From positions 186,001 through 250,000 of the forward strand of contig CAUVWY020000005.1 of NCBI GenBank assembly GCA_963555775.3: 64,000 bases of DNA. The letters run 5' to 3'. Below, one piece after another: positions 51,740-62,755 of this stretch (the stretch's first letter is position 1; every line of letters starts with the position of its first letter). The translations under genes were made by a program, and so were the position numbers. The DNA is from JAJEDW01 sp963555775. Lineage in GTDB: Bacteria > Acidobacteriota > Terriglobia > 20CM-2-55-15. The notes under the pieces were generated by a model, which saw nothing but the letters and a program-made list of their open reading frames with translations, was not told the DNA's origin and did no database searches.

Positions 51740-53818
51740 CTATCCGGCGGTTCTCCCGCTGGCCGCAGGAAATGGCGCCCGGCTGGTCTGCGTCACCCTG
51801 TTGCCCAAGTACACTTCGCCGATTCCCGCCAGGAGTGCCAACAGCAACAAATACCACCACCAGTTCTGGCGCTGGGCAAAATTATCGCCTTCGGTCTCGG
51901 AAAGCAGCGCCGCCCTGCGCGCTTCACCCTCGACGCGTTGGACGCTGGCGATCAGGTCTTCCGCCGGAATTCGATCGAACTGGCTTTCAGTCAGCGGCAC
52001 ATTCACTGCGACTAGCGCCGTTTCCGGTCCGGCACGGACTTCATAGAAGCCCGGTTGACCGGGGGTGAAAAAGCGCGGACCGGCCGCGTCCTCGTTACCC
52101 AGATTCAGACGATCGCCATCGGGAGTGATCACCGCGACGCCATCGTCATTCGCTGCAACCGTCACGGCCTCGCCCAACTGATAGGAGGATCGCTGGTCCT
52201 GATAACCCGCCAGATAACGGACCGTCTCGTGCACCAACGGTACAAAGGAGGGTCTCAGCGGGAGATCGTTCCACTGGTTGTCCACGGTCGATCCCATTAC
52301 GATCAGACCGCGGTCGCCCTCCCCGGACTCGACCATTGCGGCGGATCCGTCTTCGAACTTGACCAACTCCAGCGTGTCCGATTTCGGTTCCAGGTCCGAA
52401 AAAGCGAAAAACTGCGCCGTATTTAACGTTAGACGCGCGTTCTGCTCAAGAGCGTCGAAGACCGGATGGCTTCGTTCGAACGTGGTCATGGAATAGAAAG
52501 GCCGATTGCGGTCACGTTCAACGAAAACGCTTTCGCCGAACGTCACCGGCAGCGCCTCGTAGGTGTTCCACCAGATCGCCTCGGCATTGTCGCCCAAAAA
52601 CACCAATTGCCCCTGACCTTCGGCCCGGCGTTCGTCCAACTTCGCCTTGAAGGTCTCGGCCAGGCGCCCGACATCGTTGACGATCACCACCTCATAGTCA
52701 TCCAGATCGTCGGGGGTCACATCGCCGGCCCTCCGAATCTCGACGGCAAACGGAAAGTCCGGCGCAGACGCGAATGCTTCACGCAAGAAGCGGCTCTGAT
52801 CGGGATCTCCCTCATCGATCACCAGCAGGCCCAACCGGTCCTGCCGCAGGACGGAAAACAGAAACTCGTTGTCCGCCATGAGGGCATCTTCATTCTCGAT
52901 CAAAACGCGGCCCTGTGAATATCCAAGCGCGAGTTCGAAACCGGTGAACTCCACGAGCTCTGAAGATTCCGCGGGAATGGTGACGGGCCTGGACTCGACG
53001 TCGCGTCCGTTGATTTCGAGTTGGACATTGACCGTCTTCGGCGATGCCAGATCGTAATTGTTGATTCGCGCGAGCAACTGACCTTCATAGGTGCGTGAAA
53101 AGACGGTTGCGTCGACGCTGACGCTTTCGAAACCGACGTTATCGGGATTCTCGGTCCCGAGATCGACCAATTCGGTCTGCACATCCGAATCCAACACGGG
53201 TTCACGGGAGGACCGGTTCCAGCCGTTCCTCTGAAAATCCGTGATGACCACCAGTTCCCGGTTCGAGCCTTCGAACTGCGCCAGGGCCCGGTCCGCCATC
53301 GCAAACGCTTCGTAGTAGCCGGTGCGATTCGGACTCGGTTCGACCGCATCGACGAAGGCATTCAGATCCACTGAATCGCCTGTCGGCGTGCCCAGGACCG
53401 CCGCACTGTCGCTGAACACGATCAGCGATGCGCGATCGCTCGGCGTCAACGTGGCGATGCGATCGCGTGTCTCCGCCAACATTCGTTCGAAGTTGGTTCC
53501 GTAGGTCATGCTGTAGGAGTTGTCCATCATCACGACCATGCCTCGCGAATCTTCGGTCGTCGCGGCGGCGCCGTCGACATCAACGAGGTATGGCCGTGCA
53601 AATGCGCCGATCAGCAAAATCAGCAGAAACAATCGCAGAGCCATCAGGAGCAGATTCCGCAATATGTGCTGTCGCACGGTCTTCCGGGGAATCCGCAGAA
53701 GAAACATCAGCGAACTGAACTTCAGGATGTCGGCCTTGTCCTTCCGCACCAGGTGAACCAGGATCGGTACGGCCAGGGTCAGGGCTCCGAGAAGGGCAAG
53801 CGGATTCAGTAGTCCCAT
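51740..53818 (-). CDS. BatA-like membrane protein with von Willebrand A domain
   Basis: A 692-aa protein. The N-terminus MGLLNPLALLGALTLAVPILVHLVRKDK and following LFLLILLIGAFARPY are the BatA N-terminal membrane domain. A vWA domain follows with MIDAS motif DNSYSM (residues 99-104). The central part is beta-rich, and a DUF4159/GATase-like segment and a C-terminal helix (WWWYLLLLALLAGIGEVYLGNR) close it. Together with MoxR and DUF58 proteins it should form a membrane vWA complex. It begins 10 bp after the DUF58 gene. Confidence 0.88.
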   Translation of the reverse strand: MGLLNPLALLGALTLAVPILVHLVRKDKADILKFSSLMFLLRIPRKTVRQHILRNLLLMALRLFLLILLIGAFARPYLVDVDGAAATTEDSRGMVVMMDNSYSMTYGTNFERMLAETRDRIATLTPSDRASLIVFSDSAAVLGTPTGDSVDLNAFVDAVEPSPNRTGYYEAFAMADRALAQFEGSNRELVVITDFQRNGWNRSSREPVLDSDVQTELVDLGTENPDNVGFESVSVDATVFSRTYEGQLLARINNYDLASPKTVNVQLEINGRDVESRPVTIPAESSELVEFTGFELALGYSQGRVLIENEDALMADNEFLFSVLRQDRLGLLVIDEGDPDQSRFLREAFASAPDFPFAVEIRRAGDVTPDDLDDYEVVIVNDVGRLAETFKAKLDERRAEGQGQLVFLGDNAEAIWWNTYEALPVTFGESVFVERDRNRPFYSMTTFERSHPVFDALEQNARLTLNTAQFFAFSDLEPKSDTLELVKFEDGSAAMVESGEGDRGLIVMGSTVDNQWNDLPLRPSFVPLVHETVRYLAGYQDQRSSYQLGEAVTVAANDDGVAVITPDGDRLNLGNEDAAGPRFFTPGQPGFYEVRAGPETALVAVNVPLTESQFDRIPAEDLIASVQRVEGEARRAALLSETEGDNFAQRQNWWWYLLLLALLAGIGEVYLGNRVTQTSRAPFPAASGRTAG

Positions 53819-53828
53819 GTTGTCTCAC

Positions 53829-54752
53829 TCACAGGTTCGCGCTCTTGGCGCGTTTCGCCAGATACCGGAACAGACCATGGTCGAGCGGCAAGCTGCTGTT
53901 CATCAGTATGTAGTCGACGCCCGCCGAAGCGAATTCTGTTTCAAGCGAATCGATGTGGCCATGGATGAGTTGCAGATATTCCTTCCGGAGGTTGCCCGGA
54001 ATCACGTTCAGTTTCTTGGTGGTCTCGAGGTCCTCGAACTCGGTCATGTTCTGAAATGGGAAATCGAGTTCATGATCGTCGAGAACGTGAAAGACGATGA
54101 CGTCGTTTCCTTTCGCGCGAAGCATCTTGACAGCGGAAACGATGTTGTCCACATCGTCATACAGATCCGAAATCAACACGACGATGCCCCGCTTCTTCAG
54201 AAACTCCGCCATGTAGTTCAGGGGCTTGCGAAACTCCGTTGTCTTGGAGGCTTCAACGCGATCGACCGTTGTCAGCAAGCGCATGAGCTGGCCCTGACGG
54301 CGCCCCGCCTGGACGTGATCCGTGACCCCGTCATCGAAGGTGATCAGTCCCACTCCATCCCGCTGACGATGAGCGAAGTAGATCAGCGATGCGCTCAGGT
54401 ACTTCGCGTACTCCATCTTGGAGACTTCGCCGGATCCGTACGCCATCGAACCGCTGGCATCGAGCAAGAAGTGAACGTGGGTATTGGTTTCACCCTCGAA
54501 CAGCTTGACATAAAGCTTGTCCAGGCGTCCGTATACGTTCCAGTCGATGCTTCGCATGACGTCGCCGGGCTGATACTGCCGGTATTCGGCGAAGTCGACG
54601 CTGAAGCCGAGAAACGGCGACTTGTGGAGTCCCTGAACGAATCCCTCGACCACGGTCCGCGCAAGCAATTCGAGGTTCTCGATCTTGGACAGAACCGTCG
54701 GATCGATAAATCGAATCGGACTGAGGGGAGCTGACTGTTCAACGGCGCTCAT
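53829..54752 (-). CDS. DUF58-domain vWA protein
   Basis: A 307-aa protein. It carries the DUF58 signature YQPGDVMRSIDWNVYGR (residues 60-76), then a vWA fold with MIDAS DASGSM (98-103) and VVLISDLYDD. DUF58 proteins pair with MoxR ATPases and are thought to be their substrates or adaptors. It lacks the membrane helices that many DUF58 proteins have, so it is probably cytoplasmic. It lies 148 bp after moxR, with a GC-rich spacer. Confidence 0.9.
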   Translation of the reverse strand: MSAVEQSAPLSPIRFIDPTVLSKIENLELLARTVVEGFVQGLHKSPFLGFSVDFAEYRQYQPGDVMRSIDWNVYGRLDKLYVKLFEGETNTHVHFLLDASGSMAYGSGEVSKMEYAKYLSASLIYFAHRQRDGVGLITFDDGVTDHVQAGRRQGQLMRLLTTVDRVEASKTTEFRKPLNYMAEFLKKRGIVVLISDLYDDVDNIVSAVKMLRAKGNDVIVFHVLDDHELDFPFQNMTEFEDLETTKKLNVIPGNLRKEYLQLIHGHIDSLETEFASAGVDYILMNSSLPLDHGLFRYLAKRAKSANL

Positions 54753-54900
54753 GACTTGACGGCGCTCCTTGCAGCCACTGGGACTTTCGATACACGCCCC
54801 TTGTTTTCATTAAATTGAGAACCCATCGCTTCGCTCCCCTCGTCGCGTCCGAACCCCGAAGACCCCGGCACGGCACCGTGCCCGGGTCTGCCACGGGCGC

Positions 54901-55938
<1,038 letters not shown>

Positions 55939-55942
55939 TCAA

Positions 55943-58489
55943 TTACCTCACAATCTGCAGCAGCAACCCCTGCGCTTCTTCAAAAGAAGGTGCGATCTTC
56001 AAACTTTCCAGGATACTTCTGCGCGCCTCGGGCAGTTGACCGGCGCCATACTGCGCGGACGCAAGTTGATAATAGGTCGTCGCGACATCGGGCGTATCGA
56101 GCGCCAGCAGGACCTCGTACTCCCGAGCCGCCTCCAGGAACCTACCGCCTTCCAACAAGACCTCACCGTATTCACGGTGTGCTTCCAACTCCATCGGGCT
56201 GATGTACATCGCGAGCCCCAGTGATTCGGCCGCGCCCTCGATGTCGCCCGCGTCACGCTTCAAACGCGCCAGTTCCAGCAGCGGCCGATATCCGTATTCC
56301 GAATACGCCATGAGCTGTTCCAGAGTCTCGATCGCCGCAGCCGTATTCCCATCCATTTCGTAGGCCCGGGCCAGCCCCTCGTAGGGATTCTGTTCGCCAC
56401 TGTATTCGGGAAACATTTCGACCGCACGACTCAGTTCCTCGATCGCCGTGGGCAGATCTCCCGCCACCAGGGCTTGGTGTCCGGCCGCCGTTCTTTCGCC
56501 GAAACCCTCAGCGTCGACCAGGGCCGTCTTCACATCCAGCCACGAATTGAACTCCCGGTCGAACTGCGCAAGTGAAATGCCAAGCGCCGTTTCGAATACT
56601 TCGGCCGTGCCGCGATTGTCTTTATACAACGCCAGCATGTCGAGGATCGAATCGAAACCATGCATTTCTTCGATGAAATCGCAGACCAGGGAAGCCTGAT
56701 AGTACGAAAGCGGGACCTGGCCCGGGAATCGCGGCCGGATGAATCCATTGTTCAAGTCCGCGATCGGGAGAAACTGTCCTTCCCGAATGGCAGACAGAAA
56801 GTCGGGCCGCAGATCCTCGCCCCAACCCGGGCGCGCCCTCTTTTCCTCAAAGACTGACAGTCCCTCCGAAAACCATCGCGGAATCTTGTGATCGGTGATC
56901 TGAAGGGTAATCACGTGTGCGAACTCGTGCCACAGCGTACCCCCCCAATTGAACTCTCCCGGAGGACGGGCCGACGGGGAATCCATGACGACAACCTTTC
57001 CGAACGAAACGCCGAGGGCGCCCAGACCCGGCAGACCGAGGGTCCGTACGGCAAAATCGTCATGTTCGGGAAACATTTCGAAGACTATCGGCCCCTCCGG
57101 CTCGAAGCGATACTTGGCGCTGAGCGTGTCATAGGCCTCTTCGAGAAGTTCCGTCACATACCCCGCCAGGGCGGCCCGCTCTCCCTGATGCAGCATGATC
57201 CGAAAGTGCTCGGTCTCAAGACGCTCGAAGTTTTCGAAGCTGTCCAACAGCGTCAGGGTATTCACAGTCCAGATGTTGTACCGGTCGTTCGCGTAAGCCG
57301 TTTCCAGCGCTTCCCTGCCAGCGTCTATTTCTCCGATCCGCATCAGGTTGATCCCCAACAGACTGTAGGCATCCCAGTCGGTGGGGTCGAGCCGGACCGC
57401 TTCGCGGGCAAATTCGACCGCCTGCCCATAGAACCGGACCATGACGCTCTGGTCGGCCAGAATCGTGTACATCTCTCCGTAGCTCGGATTGGTCTCCAGG
57501 ACCTCGGCAACATGGCTCTCGAACTGCTCCGAATCGCCACGAAGAAAACTGGTGGCCGCACGCAGGGCCAGGGCCGGGGCGAGGCGGGGATTCACTTCGA
57601 GAGCTTTTCCGGTCTCCTCGTCGGCTTCAGCGTACTCTTCGGCGGCGATTCTTTGGCGAGCGACCAGCAGATGGGCTTCCGGATGATTCGGGTTCTCATC
57701 GAAAACCGCCTCCAGAGCCATTTCGCTTCGTTCCAGGTTTTCCTGTGCCAGCAGACTGGCCAGTCCGAGGTTGGCCTCGGGCATGTTCGGATCGATCGCA
57801 AGGGCGTCTTCGTAACTGGCCAGAGATTCGGGATTCTGGTACTTGTCGGCCAACATATCCCCCCAGGCAACAAGCGCGTCCTTGTCCCGGGGATTCTGTC
57901 CCACGATAAACCGAAACAGTTCATTGGCTTCTTGGATGTAGTCCAGAGCCCACAGCGACCGCGCCACATAAACCAACTGGTCCGTATTCGTGATGATTCC
58001 GTCCTGGAAACGCTCGACGAGCTCGACATGGATGGCCGCGCTCTCGTCGAGCCGGCCGACGGTTTCCAGAAGGACGCCCTTCTCATACATCGCCGCGACG
58101 CCAACATCGGCGGACGTCAGGATCGGTTCCACATGTTCGAGAGCCCGTTCGTAGTTGCCGGTGAGCCGATTGGAACGCGCGGCAGCGAGTACTACGGGCC
58201 CCGAATCGCCGTTGGTTTCGGCGAGTTCCTCGAAACGTTCCCTGGCCTGTTCATATTGCCCCTGCCGAATCAGAGAGTGGTACAGGCTCTCGACCACCGC
58301 GGGCGAGAAGTCGCCCTCGGCGACCATGTCCGCCAGCCCTCTGGCGGCGGCAGCGTATTCGCCGCGTTGGGCACGTTCAAGCGGCCCTGGATCGTCGGTT
58401 TGCCCCGAGGCGCCGCAACCTGCCACAAGCAGGAGCGACGTCACGCGGGCAAGAACGCGCAAGCCCGGATTCAAACTTCGACCTCGCAT
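55943..58489 (-). CDS. TPR lipoprotein with gluzincin-like metallopeptidase domain
   Basis: An 848-aa protein with signal peptide and lipobox LLVAGC. N-terminal TPRs cover about residues 50-420 (such as LASYEDALAIDPNMPEANLGLA). A peptidase-MA-like domain follows: LWHEFAHVITLQ gives His521, Glu522 and His525, with Glu542 in WFSEGLSVFEE, so the zinc site looks intact. C-terminal TPRs follow. It would act in the periplasm. ATG at 58489 has GGAG 8 nt upstream and overlaps the previous stop (TGATG); a GTG one codon earlier is possible. Confidence 0.85.
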   Translation of the reverse strand: MRGRSLNPGLRVLARVTSLLLVAGCGASGQTDDPGPLERAQRGEYAAAARGLADMVAEGDFSPAVVESLYHSLIRQGQYEQARERFEELAETNGDSGPVVLAAARSNRLTGNYERALEHVEPILTSADVGVAAMYEKGVLLETVGRLDESAAIHVELVERFQDGIITNTDQLVYVARSLWALDYIQEANELFRFIVGQNPRDKDALVAWGDMLADKYQNPESLASYEDALAIDPNMPEANLGLASLLAQENLERSEMALEAVFDENPNHPEAHLLVARQRIAAEEYAEADEETGKALEVNPRLAPALALRAATSFLRGDSEQFESHVAEVLETNPSYGEMYTILADQSVMVRFYGQAVEFAREAVRLDPTDWDAYSLLGINLMRIGEIDAGREALETAYANDRYNIWTVNTLTLLDSFENFERLETEHFRIMLHQGERAALAGYVTELLEEAYDTLSAKYRFEPEGPIVFEMFPEHDDFAVRTLGLPGLGALGVSFGKVVVMDSPSARPPGEFNWGGTLWHEFAHVITLQITDHKIPRWFSEGLSVFEEKRARPGWGEDLRPDFLSAIREGQFLPIADLNNGFIRPRFPGQVPLSYYQASLVCDFIEEMHGFDSILDMLALYKDNRGTAEVFETALGISLAQFDREFNSWLDVKTALVDAEGFGERTAAGHQALVAGDLPTAIEELSRAVEMFPEYSGEQNPYEGLARAYEMDGNTAAAIETLEQLMAYSEYGYRPLLELARLKRDAGDIEGAAESLGLAMYISPMELEAHREYGEVLLEGGRFLEAAREYEVLLALDTPDVATTYYQLASAQYGAGQLPEARRSILESLKIAPSFEEAQGLLLQIVR

Positions 58490-59454
58490 CACGGCTGCTC
58501 CTCATACTGCCGTACTTCCTGGCTCTTCAAGGCCAGTTCGATCAGCAGCGATTCCAACCGGGTATTGAACTCGTCGGCCGGCATCGCATCTTCGATCAGG
58601 CGCAGAGCATCGACCTCGGCCTCGAGGAATCGCTGTTCGTCCAGGAGCGCCTGAAGGACGGGATCATCTACCGTGACCTCAGCCTCCTGATTGAAGCTGA
58701 TCATCCGGGCCAGAACCGGCATTTCGTCAGGCTCAACCCCCGTCTGCTCGGCGCCATTCTCGGCGATCTGGGAATGCTCGGTCGCCAGCCGGCCTTCTTC
58801 CTCGTAGAACCGTTCCACTTCGAGGGTCGTGTAGCGAAAGGCTTCCCATACCGACAACTCGTCGTTGCGATCCTCGTCGGCGGCTTCGTCGCCCAGGGTC
58901 TGGAGAAAATATTCGTAGAAGAGCGGATCGTTCTGTTCGGTACCGGTTCGCGTCGCGGTAACGATCACCCGATTCGGCGCTCCCAATGCCTCGATCGAGG
59001 CGCCACTCGAATTCGTTCCGTTCACGATCACGATTCGACCCGCCGGGATCGTGTCCATCATCTCCGCGAAGTCCGATGCCGACAGGTCCGCACCCGCGAT
59101 ATTGAAATTGTATTCGCCCCGGTTATAGGATCCGTGGCCGATCAGGAAAAGAAAAAAGGTATCGTCCGGTCCCAGCCGAGAGGCGGCATCGATAAAGGCA
59201 CCGCGTATCGCCTCGGCCCGCGCGCCGCGATTCTCCAGAACAACCACGTTCTCTTCGACAAAACCGAACGTGTCGACCATGGTGCTCCGGGTCGTCGCGG
59301 TCCATACCGCGAATTGAGATTCGTGCCTGGGGCTGCCGGGCAGGCCACCGAGGATCAACGCCACGGAATCGGCCCAGAGAGCAACCGGCGCCGCAAGAAG
59401 CGCCGGGACGACCGAAAGCAGAGCCCATCGTCCGGCCCGGCCGAGAGCCCGCAT
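58489..59454 (-). CDS. Caspase-fold (C13/C14-like) protein lacking any cysteine
   Basis: A 321-aa protein with signal peptide or anchor (WALLSVVPALLAAPVALWA). The sequence DSVALILGG, DDTFFLFLIGHGSYNRGEYNFNI with His107, and IVIVNGTNSSGASIEAL resemble the strand-loop pattern of caspase/legumain-type domains. Where those have a catalytic Cys, this has Thr/Asn/Ser (residues 147-149), and the protein contains no cysteine at all, so thiol protease activity is excluded. The C-terminal half is acidic and helical. Its ATG overlaps the upstream stop (TGATG) and its stop overlaps the next start. Likely a structural or binding pseudoenzyme. Confidence 0.72.
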   Translation of the reverse strand: MRALGRAGRWALLSVVPALLAAPVALWADSVALILGGLPGSPRHESQFAVWTATTRSTMVDTFGFVEENVVVLENRGARAEAIRGAFIDAASRLGPDDTFFLFLIGHGSYNRGEYNFNIAGADLSASDFAEMMDTIPAGRIVIVNGTNSSGASIEALGAPNRVIVTATRTGTEQNDPLFYEYFLQTLGDEAADEDRNDELSVWEAFRYTTLEVERFYEEEGRLATEHSQIAENGAEQTGVEPDEMPVLARMISFNQEAEVTVDDPVLQALLDEQRFLEAEVDALRLIEDAMPADEFNTRLESLLIELALKSQEVRQYEEQP

Positions 59455-61703
59455 CAAGCCAACCCCTTCGCCTTTCGCCAGAACCACTCGCCGCCAAGAG
59501 ACAACGTCAGCAGGATGAACAGCAGAGGGACATCCCAGAGTTCGCGCTGCTCGATGATCGACGACTCCCCTTCGACGTAGACGGCATCGTCGGGAAGGCT
59601 ACCGATCTCGTCCAACGCGTAATACCGTCCCCCCGACTGCTCCGCAACCGATTCCAGAAACCTCCGGTCCAATCCGGCGTTGTAAAACTCCACAGGACGG
59701 TCACGCACCTGGAACGTGCTTTCCGAGGTTCCAAGCGTGGTATCGGCGTAACTGGCTTCGACCTCCAAGGTATAGATACCCGGAATGCTCCCGGTAATGG
59801 TGGCCTGATAGGTCCCGTCCTGCAGGCCCGTCCACTCGAAAGGAACTTGTTGGGAGTTGCCGTCCGGATCGATCACCCGGGCCGAAACATCGGCATTATT
59901 CATTCGCTCGAAACTGGCATCGGAAATGTCCGAGAAAAGGCGAACCGTTTCGCCCGGCACATAACTGTCGTTCTCCGCCCGGGCTTCGACGGGGTCCGGA
60001 GAGCCGTTCACGACCCACCGGATCATCTGCCGCCAGAACAACTCGTGCGTCTGGTCCTCGTGGTCCATCTCCATCTGCCATCGCCAACTGCTCGATGACG
60101 CAAACACGATGCTGCGGCCGCGGCCATAGCGCTGATACGCCAGCAGAACCGGACGGTCGCGGCTCGTCTCAACGTCTCCGTAGGCCAGAACGATCGCACC
60201 GACCTTAGCTTCGTCGAGACGGTTGAACTCGGTCAGCGGCGGCAGTTCATCCCACTCGACCACGCGTTCGGCACCGTTCGGATTCAAGTTCATCATCGGA
60301 TGCGAACGTCCGTAATCGGACACGTCGATCGCCACATTGCCGACCACAAAGCTGGATTCGGATGCCGGCAGCCGGACCGGAAGGATGTCGGCAATCGGAG
60401 TGTTCTGATATCGCCCGTCACTGAACGAGTTGCGGCCTCCCAGCATCATGAATCCGCCGCCGCGTTCCGAGACAAACTCCACAATCATTTCCTGTTGTTC
60501 CTGGGTGAAGAACGTCGATTCGATACTTCCCAGAATCAGGCCCTTGTACTCGAACAATTCCTCGCGAGTCGTTGGGAAACCGTTGGCGAGAATTTCTTCC
60601 GATTCGATACCCTGCCGAAAGAACTTGTTCGGAGAAGTCCGAAGCAGCGTAACCAACTGGAGACTGTTGTCGTCCTCGACCGCACGATTGATAAACTTGT
60701 AATCCCAGCGCGGTTCACCGTCGACGTAAAGAATCTTTGGGGTCTCGTCGCTCACTTCGATAAGTGTCTGCAACGTGTTGTTTTCGGCGATACGGTCGTC
60801 GGGAGCTTCGATCGTGAATTCCAGCACGCGGGCGCCTTCATTCGTGAGCGGAATATCGACCGATGCCTCGCCGATCTCTCCATCTCGCGGCACAGTCACT
60901 TGTTCGGACTTCAAAAGAACGCCATTTTCGCGGATCTGAAGCGTGGCCGACCGGCCGGCCAGTCCCTGCCCGCGAAATGACACGTCCGCTACAGTCGTTG
61001 CGTCGTTCAGGCTTTCGCGCGGTGTAACGACCTGCGTCAGTTCAACGTCCCGTTCGATCGCCTCCTCTCCAACTCCGACCGTATAGATCGGAATTCCGCG
61101 CGATTGGACCCGTGAAACCGATTCTGTCCATTGCTCCGAAGAATTGTCGACTCCGTCGGAGATCAAGGCGATACCGGACAGGGGAACCGTCCCCAGTTCC
61201 TGGTAAAGCATATCCATCGCGCTTTCCGTCCGGGTCCGCGTTCCAGCAAACGTCACCCGATCCATACCGTCAATGCGTTCCGCCTCCTGATCGTACCGAT
61301 ACACGCGAACGCGGAACTTTTCCGCAAGCCGGGAGAAGAACTGGGTCGACTCGAGTTCCGCCAAGAGCAGGTCCGCGCGGCTTACCTCCCCGTCGTCCTC
61401 GATCAGCATGCTTTGCGAATTGTCGACAACGACCGCGAAGTAGGACTCCTGAGGGAGTACCGTCGAAATGTTCAGGACAGGCTGGAGCAGAATAAAAAGA
61501 AGGATGGCGAAGGTGACGGCGCGTAGAGCGACCATTCCCCACGGCGAATCCCCCCGTAGCGTCCGGTAAAGCAGGAACGCCCCAGCCAACGCACCGGCCG
61601 CGAACAGCGCAAAAAGGGCCGGGTTGTCGAGGAGTTGAAACGCAAGCGTGCCCCGATCGTAAACGATGGGATCGTACTTGAAAATAATTTCGAACCAGTT
61701 CAT
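59454..61703 (-). CDS. Membrane protein with vWA and glutamine-amidotransferase-like domains
   Basis: A 749-aa protein. Two helices lie near residues 29-46 and 57-75, then a vWA domain with MIDAS DNSQSM (94-99). A beta-rich segment follows, then a class I GATase-like domain (KILYVDGEPRWDYKFI, YKGLILGSIES, SERGGGFMMLGGRNSF), apparently non-catalytic, then Ig-like strands and a C-terminal helix (LLFILLTLSLGGEWFWRKA). This architecture recurs in MoxR/DUF58 clusters. I took the ATG at 61703; a GTG three codons upstream is possible. Confidence 0.82.
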   Translation of the reverse strand: MNWFEIIFKYDPIVYDRGTLAFQLLDNPALFALFAAGALAGAFLLYRTLRGDSPWGMVALRAVTFAILLFILLQPVLNISTVLPQESYFAVVVDNSQSMLIEDDGEVSRADLLLAELESTQFFSRLAEKFRVRVYRYDQEAERIDGMDRVTFAGTRTRTESAMDMLYQELGTVPLSGIALISDGVDNSSEQWTESVSRVQSRGIPIYTVGVGEEAIERDVELTQVVTPRESLNDATTVADVSFRGQGLAGRSATLQIRENGVLLKSEQVTVPRDGEIGEASVDIPLTNEGARVLEFTIEAPDDRIAENNTLQTLIEVSDETPKILYVDGEPRWDYKFINRAVEDDNSLQLVTLLRTSPNKFFRQGIESEEILANGFPTTREELFEYKGLILGSIESTFFTQEQQEMIVEFVSERGGGFMMLGGRNSFSDGRYQNTPIADILPVRLPASESSFVVGNVAIDVSDYGRSHPMMNLNPNGAERVVEWDELPPLTEFNRLDEAKVGAIVLAYGDVETSRDRPVLLAYQRYGRGRSIVFASSSSWRWQMEMDHEDQTHELFWRQMIRWVVNGSPDPVEARAENDSYVPGETVRLFSDISDASFERMNNADVSARVIDPDGNSQQVPFEWTGLQDGTYQATITGSIPGIYTLEVEASYADTTLGTSESTFQVRDRPVEFYNAGLDRRFLESVAEQSGGRYYALDEIGSLPDDAVYVEGESSIIEQRELWDVPLLFILLTLSLGGEWFWRKAKGLA

Positions 61704-61815
61704 TTCGTTCACCCATACCGACTGGACAAGGACAATTCCGTCAATGTCCCGCCGGCGGTAATCAACTCCGCATGCATCGATTCCACCGATTCCGGCCTCT
61801 CGTCCGGTCGCGGGG

Positions 61816-62619
61816 TCAATGGGTCATCGAGTAAATGACGTAGTTGATCGCGATTCGGAACGCATAATTCGCGAACTCGTTCGGATAGCATGGTTGATCC
61901 GCGTGCTCCCATGCGTCGCCGATGTCCGTATTGTAGTTGATCAGCATCTTCAACCGCCGATCGTCATCGAAAATCCCGAGCGCGTACGGCACATAGCCGT
62001 CTTGCTCATACGTCGGCCCGCGCCGGCATCCATTGTTAACGTTCGGCACCTGGAGGATTTCGTCGATATCGAAGAACGTATGAAAAAGCGGATGGGAAAT
62101 CGGTATCTGTTCGGGCTCCTGATCGGGAAAGATCTTGTTGAGTTGGTAAGCGAAGTTACTCCACTCCCGCGTGCCCCAGAAATCGTCGATAACGAGAAAG
62201 CCGCCACGGTCCATGTATTCGCGCAGACGTTCCGCCTCCTCGGTGCTCAGGTCCATCCCCCGTCCCACTTCGAGCGCATAGACAAAGGGATAACTGAACA
62301 GTGCCGGGTCCATGATCTCCACGGCCACATCCTGGTCCATGACCACCCGGATATTCGACATTCGATCGATTGCGAAAATCAGGTGCTTGTCCGCGGCGGG
62401 CCAGTCGGTCCTCCAGGAACCCCCGCCGCGAAAACGACCGAAATTCTGGAGTCCGTCGTTATAGATGAGACGGGCGAAGACAAACTCGGAACCGTCGGCG
62501 CCGCCGTAAGTCCCGAGTTGCCGGCCGGGCAATGCATCGCGGATCAGCGACGAGAACTGAAGACCCAGCAGCGGCAGCGGCAGGGCTGCCAGACAGATAA
62601 CCAGTAGTAGTCGCTTCAT
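61816..62619 (-). CDS. DUF4159-domain secreted protein
   Basis: A 267-aa protein with signal peptide (RLLLVICLAALPLPLLG). The DUF4159 fold shows as FVFARLIYNDGLQN, WRTDWPAADKHLIFAIDRMS, FVYALEVGRGMDLSTEEAERLREYMDRGGFLVIDDFWG and HPLFHTFFDIDEILQVPNV, a GATase-like fold without catalytic triad. It is the first gene of the long leftward operon and is 112 bp from the vWA/GATase gene. No enzymatic role is known. Confidence 0.85.
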   Translation of the reverse strand: MKRLLLVICLAALPLPLLGLQFSSLIRDALPGRQLGTYGGADGSEFVFARLIYNDGLQNFGRFRGGGSWRTDWPAADKHLIFAIDRMSNIRVVMDQDVAVEIMDPALFSYPFVYALEVGRGMDLSTEEAERLREYMDRGGFLVIDDFWGTREWSNFAYQLNKIFPDQEPEQIPISHPLFHTFFDIDEILQVPNVNNGCRRGPTYEQDGYVPYALGIFDDDRRLKMLINYNTDIGDAWEHADQPCYPNEFANYAFRIAINYVIYSMTH

Positions 62620-62755
62620 TTGCACTTACCTACAGCGTCCTTCCGTCGTGGCCTTGAATCGCTTTGGACCGTGGCCTCAGTCTGACTCATTCTAACCGCA
62701 AATCTCAACGAAACATTTTGGCTGGCCGGGTATTTTTACAGCGCCTTTACAACCA

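Noticed and set aside
56888..58654. 588-codon open frame on the plus strand
   Set aside because: Antisense to the TPR-metallopeptidase gene; no recognisable features.
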